Below are positions 59,493 to 64,000 of a stretch of DNA of 64,000 bases, piece after piece. Below the pieces are notes generated by a model. It had not been told where the DNA came from. It made no database searches and saw only the letters and a list, made by a program, of their open reading frames with translations. Numbering within the stretch: the stretch's first letter is position 1; each line of letters starts with the position of its first letter. A program made the position numbers and the translations under genes. Source of the DNA: DAHVFK01 sp963755395 (GTDB lineage: Bacteria; Pseudomonadota; Gammaproteobacteria; Burkholderiales; SG8-39); contig CAVWJJ010000002.1 of the NCBI GenBank assembly GCA_963755395.1, forward strand, positions 558,001 through 622,000, in the 5' to 3' direction.

Positions 59493-61787
59493 GTGGACGA
59501 GCAACTGAAGAAGAGCGCGCTCGAGTATCACCGTTTCCCGCGCCCGGGCAAGATCTCGATCCTGCCGACCAAACAGCTTACCAACCAGCGCGATCTGGCG
59601 CTGGCCTATTCGCCCGGTGTGGCCGCGGCATGCCTCGAAATCGTTCGCGATCCGGCCGAGGCAGTCAACCTTACATCGCGCGCGAACCTCATCGGCGTGG
59701 TCACCAACGGCACTGCGGTGCTCGGCCTGGGCGCCATCGGCCCGCTCGCCGCCAAGCCCGTGATGGAGGGCAAGGCGGTGCTGTTCAAGAAGTTCGCGGG
59801 CATCGACTGCTTCGATATCGAGCTGAACGAGCGCGATCCCGACAAGCTGGTCGAGATCATCGCCGCGCTCGAGCCGACCTTCGGCGGCATCAATCTGGAG
59901 GACATCAAGTCGCCGGAATGCTTCCTGATCGAGCGCAAGCTGCGCGAGCGGCTCAAGATCCCTGTTTTCCACGACGACCAGCACGGCACCGCGATCATCG
60001 TCGGCGCCGCGATCCTGAACGGGCTGCGGGTCGTCGGCAAGGAGCTGGCGAAGGTCAAGCTCGTTACCTCGGGCGCCGGGGCGGCCGCGCTCGCCTGTCT
60101 GGACCTGCTGGTGAAGATGGGAATGCCGATCGAAAACATCACGGTGACCGACATCAACGGCGTGGTCTACCGCGGGCGCAAGGAGGAGATGGACCCGGAC
60201 AAGTCGCGCTACGCGAAAGAAACGCGCGCGCGCACGCTCGCCGAGATGCTCGCGGGTGCGGACGTCTTGCTCGGCCTCTCGGCCGCGGGCGTGGTGAAGC
60301 CGGAGATGATCGAAAAAATGGCCGAGCGGCCGCTGATCCTCGCGCTCGCCAATCCCGAGCCGGAGATACGGCCCGAGCTGGCCAAGCAGGCGCGGCCAGA
60401 CGCGGTCATCGCAACGGGGCGCTCCGACTATCCGAATCAGGTCAACAACGTGCTGTGCTTTCCGTTCATCTTCCGCGGCGCGCTGGACGTCGGCGCGACC
60501 GGCATCACGACGGAAATGGAGCTCTCGGCGGTGCACGCGATCGCGGATCTGGCGCAGGCCGAAACCTCCGAGCAGGTCGCGCAGGCCTACGGCATCGAGT
60601 CGATAAGCTTCGGCCCCGAATACCTGATTCCGAAACCGTTTGACCCGCGCCTGATCGCGCGCATCGCACCCGCGGTCGCCAAGGCCGCGATGGATTCGGG
60701 CGTCGCTACCCGTCCGCTCGCGGATCTGGAAGCCTATCGGGAATCCCTGACGCAGTTCGTGTACCACTCGGGTCTGATCATGAAGCCGCTGTTCTCGGCG
60801 GCCAAGGCCGCGCCCAGGCGTGTCGTCTACGCCGAAGGCGAGGACGAGCGGGTGCTGCGCGCGGTCCAAATCGTCGTCGACGAGGGTATCGCCAATCCGG
60901 TGCTGATCGGGCGCCCGGGCGTGATCGAGCAGAGGCTCGAGCGTCTTGGGCTTCGCATGCGCCCCGGGCGCGAGTTCGATCTGGTCAACCCGGAGTACGA
61001 TCCGCGCTACCGCGACTATTGGAGCACTTATCACCAGCTTACCGAGCGCAAGGGCGTTTCGCCCGAATACGCGAAAATCGAGATGCGGCGGCGCAATACC
61101 CTGATCGGCGCCATGCTCATTCTCAAAGGTGAAGCCGACGCCATGTTGTGCGGGACTTTCGGCACGCACGCCCTGCACCTGCGCTACGTGGATCAGGTCA
61201 TCGGACTGCGCGCCGGCGTCACCCACTACGCGGCGATGAACGCGCTGATGCTTCCCAAGCGCATGGTGTTCATCTGCGATACCTACGTCACGGTCGATCC
61301 GGACGCGGAGCACGTCGCCGAAATGACGATCCTCGCCGCGGAGGAGGTGCGCCGCTTCGGGTTGATGCCCAAGGTGGCGCTGCTGTCGGCCTCGAACTTC
61401 GGCTCGGTCAAACTGCCTTCGGCGGCGAAGATGCAGAAGGCGCTTGCGATCCTGCAGGAACGCGCGCCCGAACTCGAGGTGGAAGGTGAAATGCACGGCG
61501 ACGCGGCGCTGTCGGAGGAGATTCGTCTCAAGGTGTTCCCGCGCTCGCGCCTCAAGGGCGAGGCAAACCTGCTGATCATGCCGACGCTTGACGCGTCCAA
61601 CATCGCCTTCAACCTGCTCAAGACCGCGTCCGGCGACGGCGTCACCATCGGGCCGATCCTGCTCGGCGCTGCGCGCACCGTGCATATCCTCACGCCGTCG
61701 GCAACCGTACGCCGCATCGTCAACATGACCGCGCTGACCGTGGTGGACGTGAACGCGCCGCGCGGCCAGGACCAGAGCCTGTTCTAG
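59493..61787 (+). CDS. maeB: NADP-dependent malic enzyme with phosphotransacetylase-like C-domain
   Basis: 764 aa. N-terminal malic enzyme: YSPGVAAACLEI, FKKFAGIDCFDIELNERDP, FHDDQHGTAIIVGAAILNGLR, LVTSGAGAAALACLDLL, NALANPEPEIRP-like LALANPEPEI. C-terminal PTA-like domain from about residue 430 (GEDERVLRAVQIVVDEGIANPVLIGRP) which in MaeB is catalytically inactive and regulates tetramer activity through acetyl-CoA. Decarboxylates malate to pyruvate. GTG start fixed by the ribosome site. Confidence 0.95.
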   Translation: MDEQLKKSALEYHRFPRPGKISILPTKQLTNQRDLALAYSPGVAAACLEIVRDPAEAVNLTSRANLIGVVTNGTAVLGLGAIGPLAAKPVMEGKAVLFKKFAGIDCFDIELNERDPDKLVEIIAALEPTFGGINLEDIKSPECFLIERKLRERLKIPVFHDDQHGTAIIVGAAILNGLRVVGKELAKVKLVTSGAGAAALACLDLLVKMGMPIENITVTDINGVVYRGRKEEMDPDKSRYAKETRARTLAEMLAGADVLLGLSAAGVVKPEMIEKMAERPLILALANPEPEIRPELAKQARPDAVIATGRSDYPNQVNNVLCFPFIFRGALDVGATGITTEMELSAVHAIADLAQAETSEQVAQAYGIESISFGPEYLIPKPFDPRLIARIAPAVAKAAMDSGVATRPLADLEAYRESLTQFVYHSGLIMKPLFSAAKAAPRRVVYAEGEDERVLRAVQIVVDEGIANPVLIGRPGVIEQRLERLGLRMRPGREFDLVNPEYDPRYRDYWSTYHQLTERKGVSPEYAKIEMRRRNTLIGAMLILKGEADAMLCGTFGTHALHLRYVDQVIGLRAGVTHYAAMNALMLPKRMVFICDTYVTVDPDAEHVAEMTILAAEEVRRFGLMPKVALLSASNFGSVKLPSAAKMQKALAILQERAPELEVEGEMHGDAALSEEIRLKVFPRSRLKGEANLLIMPTLDASNIAFNLLKTASGDGVTIGPILLGAARTVHILTPSATVRRIVNMTALTVVDVNAPRGQDQSLF

Positions 61788-61807
61788 CGCGCAGTCCCGA
61801 ACCAGGC

Positions 61808-62983
61808 ATGGCGAGCGCAGAATCCGCGGCAAACGTCGCCCCGTTTCCGGGGCCGGCGCGCCCGCGCGCGGGCCTGGTGCTCACCGGAGGGGGCGCGCGC
61901 GCGGCCTACCAGGTCGGCGTGATCAAGGCGGTGCGCGAGGTTCTCGGCAACCCCACGAAGAACCCCTTCCCGATCGTTTGCGGCACGTCGGCGGGCGCGA
62001 TCAACGCCGCCACGCTCGCCGTGCAGGCCGACGATTTCAATGCGGCGGTCGCGACGCTGCTCGAACAGTGGGAGCACATGCGCTGCGGCAAGATCTACCG
62101 GACCGACGGCTGGAGCATCGTCAAGAGCGGTGCGCGCTGGCTGTCGTCGATGATGCTGGTTTCGCACCGCAATCCGGTCTCGCTGCTCGACAACACGCCG
62201 CTCAGGGACATGCTGGAGAAAGGGCTGTCGTTCGAGCGCATCCAGCAGAACATCGACTCGGGCGCGCTCTACGCGGTGTGCGTAACCGCCTCCGGCTACA
62301 CCTCGGGCCAGAGCGTTTCCTTCTTCCAGGGCGGCTCGGGGCTCGAGGGATGGGAGCGCAACCAGAGGATCGGCGCCGCGGTATCGATGAAGCTGGAGTA
62401 CCTGCTCGCCTCTTCGGCTCTGCCGTTCATCTTTCCAGCTGTCAAGGTGCATCGCGAGTACTTCGGCGACGGCTCGATGCGCCAGATCGCGCCCGTAAGC
62501 CCGGCGCTCCACCTGGGCGCTGACCGCGTGCTGGTGGTGGGCACCGGACGCCAGTCGGTCGAGCAGGCGCGCGCCCGCTCCAACATCTACCCGTCGCTGG
62601 CGCAGATCGCGGGCCACGCGCTGAACAGCATCTTCCTCGACAGCCTGATGGTCGACATCGAGCGGCTGCAGCGAATCAACCGCACGCTCGATGCGATTCC
62701 GCCCGAAGCGCGCATGAGCGGGAGCGTGCCGCTGCGGCCGATCAAGGTCCTGTTCATCGCGCCTTCGCAACCGATCGAGCGCGTCGCGGCGCGCTTCCTG
62801 CACGAGCTTCCGAGCTCGGTGCGTTTCCTGCTGCGACCGACCGGGGCGCTCAGGCGCTCGGGTTCGAACCTGGCGAGCTACCTGCTGTTCGAAGAGCCGT
62901 TTTGCAGGGCGCTCATCGATCTTGGTTACCAGGACACGCTCGAACGCGAAGCCGACGTGCGCACATTCTTCGATGGCGTCTAG
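61808..62983 (+). CDS. Patatin-like phospholipase (RssA type)
   Basis: 391 aa serine hydrolase. Oxyanion loop LTGGGARAAYQVGVIKAVRE, nucleophile elbow PIVCGTSAGAINAATLAV (GxSxG), and catalytic Asp in YFGDGSMRQIAPVSPALHLGADRVLVVG. Beyond about 300 a second domain follows. May deacylate membrane lipids or PHA-granule associated lipids. 20 bases downstream of maeB. Confidence 0.92.
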   Translation: MASAESAANVAPFPGPARPRAGLVLTGGGARAAYQVGVIKAVREVLGNPTKNPFPIVCGTSAGAINAATLAVQADDFNAAVATLLEQWEHMRCGKIYRTDGWSIVKSGARWLSSMMLVSHRNPVSLLDNTPLRDMLEKGLSFERIQQNIDSGALYAVCVTASGYTSGQSVSFFQGGSGLEGWERNQRIGAAVSMKLEYLLASSALPFIFPAVKVHREYFGDGSMRQIAPVSPALHLGADRVLVVGTGRQSVEQARARSNIYPSLAQIAGHALNSIFLDSLMVDIERLQRINRTLDAIPPEARMSGSVPLRPIKVLFIAPSQPIERVAARFLHELPSSVRFLLRPTGALRRSGSNLASYLLFEEPFCRALIDLGYQDTLEREADVRTFFDGV

Positions 62984-63025
62984 CCGCGCCGCCTCTGCGC
63001 GCGCGAATCGAATTCGGGAGAACTC

Positions 63026-63421
63026 ATGGCAGACAGCAATCCGTCCCAGGATCCATTCGAGATGTTCCGCCGCCTGTGGGGCCCGCTCGGGCTGCCGGTT
63101 CCCGGCATGGCGATGCCCACGCTCGATCCGCAGGAGGTCGAAAAGCGCATCGCCGAGCTGCGCTCGGTCGAGGGCTGGCTGACGCTGAACCTGAACATGG
63201 TGCGCTTCTCGATCCAGGGCCTCGAGCTGCAGAAATCGGCCCTGAACGCGATGCACGGCGGGGCGCAGGGCGCAGCGCAGGCGTCCGCCGGCGCCGACCA
63301 GCAGGGCAGCGCCAACCCCATGCTCTGGCCGTGGGCGATGATGCAGCAGGCGATGACGGAACCGAAAGCCGAATCCGAGGACGAGCCGAGGGACCGGCCG
63401 AAGGACGAGCCGAAGGAATGA
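63026..63421 (+). CDS. phaM: PhaM family PHA-granule multifunctional regulatory protein
   Basis: 131 aa. N-terminal DPFEMFRRLWGPLGLPVPGMAMPTLDPQEVEKRIAELRSVEGWLTLNLNMVRFSIQGLELQKSALNAM is the PhaM core, ending in an acidic/lysine DEPRDRPKDEPKE tail. PhaM activates PHA synthase and ties granules to the nucleoid. No phaC/phaA is in the window. Stop overlaps the FIST gene. Confidence 0.88.
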   Translation: MADSNPSQDPFEMFRRLWGPLGLPVPGMAMPTLDPQEVEKRIAELRSVEGWLTLNLNMVRFSIQGLELQKSALNAMHGGAQGAAQASAGADQQGSANPMLWPWAMMQQAMTEPKAESEDEPRDRPKDEPKE

Positions 63422-64000
63422 AACGCTTCGCCTACGCGCACGCCGCCGGCGCCGACTGGGAACGCTGCGTGGCCGAGTGCGCCGAGCGCATCGGGCGGCC
63501 GCAGCAGGGCCTCGGCTTCGTCTATTTCACCGAGGCACTGGCGCCGCAGGCCGAACGCATCGTCGCCGCCCTGCGCCAGCGGACCGGGGTCGAGGACTGG
63601 GTCGGCACCGTAGGCGTGGGGGTGCTTGCGACCGGCGTCGAGTACCAGGAGGAGCCCGCGCTGGTGGCGATGGTCGCCGCGCTCGGGCCGCAGGACTATC
63701 GCGTGTTCTCGGGCCGCACGCGGCTGCCGCCGCCGGGGGAGCAGGCAGCGCACTTCGCGGTCGTGCATGCCGATCCGCGCACGCCGGACGTCGCCGGCCT
63801 GGTCGCCGACATGGCGTCGAAGGTGGACAGCGGCTATCTGGTCGGCGGGCTGTCCAGCTCGCGCTCGCAGACGGTTCAGGTGGCCAATGAAGTCGTCTCG
63901 GGCGGACTGTCCGGGGTCGTGCTCGCGCCCACGGTCAAGGTCTCCACCCGCCTGACGCAGGGCTGCGCACCGCTGCCTGCCCCCGGCAGCGTCTCCGGGA
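63418..64000 (+). CDS. FIST N-terminal domain protein, 3' end beyond the window
   Basis: First 194 residues only. Sequence KRFAYAHAAGADWERCVAECAERIGRPQQGLGFVYFTEALAPQAERIVAALRQRTGVEDWVGTVGVGVLATGVEYQEEPALVAMVAAL, then GYLVGGLSSSRSQ, matches the FIST N domain, a putative small-ligand sensor often found with signalling proteins. ATG overlaps the phaM stop (ATGA). The C-terminal FIST domain is expected after position 64000. Confidence 0.88.
   Translation, partial: MKRFAYAHAAGADWERCVAECAERIGRPQQGLGFVYFTEALAPQAERIVAALRQRTGVEDWVGTVGVGVLATGVEYQEEPALVAMVAALGPQDYRVFSGRTRLPPPGEQAAHFAVVHADPRTPDVAGLVADMASKVDSGYLVGGLSSSRSQTVQVANEVVSGGLSGVVLAPTVKVSTRLTQGCAPLPAPGSVSG

Noticed and set aside
1..64000. Mobile elements, prophage, CRISPR arrays or restriction systems
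   Set aside because: No transposase, integrase, cas gene, regularly spaced repeats or direct-repeat borders seen; the three tRNA genes show no duplicated 3' ends nearby.

Overview
The window is one contiguous high-GC stretch of a betaproteobacterial chromosome. I infer the class from gene order rather than from any rRNA gene, since none is present: thrS-infC-rpmI-rplT-pheS-pheT-ihfA-merR-tRNA-Pro, rplU-rpmA-obgE-proB, pilS-pilR-ampD, surE-pcm-nlpD, a PhaM-type PHA granule protein and a PaaE-type phenylacetate oxygenase reductase. I see no insertion sequence, phage gene, integrase or CRISPR array. Several genes carry single-base indels that break conserved essential proteins. They are very dense at 24.1-30.6 kb (thrS to pheT) and 52.6-55.7 kb (nrdAB), with singletons elsewhere. 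I read them as consensus errors and annotate those genes as functional CDSs spanning several frames.

Layout. 0-1.1 kb: end of a phenylacetate degradation operon (paaD tail, paaE). 1.2-5.8 kb: a MarR regulator with a double palindromic operator, then a tripartite drug-efflux operon. 5.8-12 kb: acyl-CoA ligase, FMN split-barrel protein, atypical pyruvate kinase, flavodoxin, MtfA peptidase, EamA exporter. 12-23.8 kb: relA followed by a phosphorus-economy island (zinc phospholipase C-like protein, PlsC/OlsA-like acyltransferase, PAP2 phosphatase, glycosyltransferase, diacylglycerol kinase, OlsB, polyphosphate kinase, PhoU, Ppx, SixA). 23.9-31.7 kb: tRNA-Val, the translation gene cluster, ihfA, merR, tRNA-Pro. 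31.7-41.2 kb: lipoprotein, surE-pcm-nlpD, then a cell-wall operon (proS, transglycosylase, DUF58, TgpA-like, mltB). 41.2-48.2 kb: rppH, CBS protein, rubrerythrin/DUF3501, CNP1 lipoprotein, the rplU-rpmA-obgE-proB unit, ispB, tRNA-Pro. 48.2-56.6 kb: PP0621 protein, pilSR, ampD, nrdAB, DUF2442. 56.6-64 kb: H1-like histone, a structured intergenic region, lytic transglycosylase, aminotransferase, maeB, patatin, PhaM, FIST protein (cut by the window end).

Most interesting region: 14.2-21.8 kb. Tandem 11-bp repeats of the (G/T)TCA(C/T) type, the form of PhoB boxes, lie upstream of the glycosyltransferase-PAP2-PlsC operon (four units), of olsB (four units), of phoU (three units, divergent units) and possibly of the phospholipase gene (two units). 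With an OlsB and an OlsA-like acyltransferase under the same signal, the locus looks like a phosphate-starvation programme that replaces phospholipids by ornithine lipids and glycolipids while polyphosphate and (p)ppGpp genes sit alongside. Other notable signals are two NrdR boxes exactly 31 bp apart before nrdA and two strong unexplained hairpins (one with a GAGA loop, one with a GA/GA internal loop) downstream of the histone-like gene.
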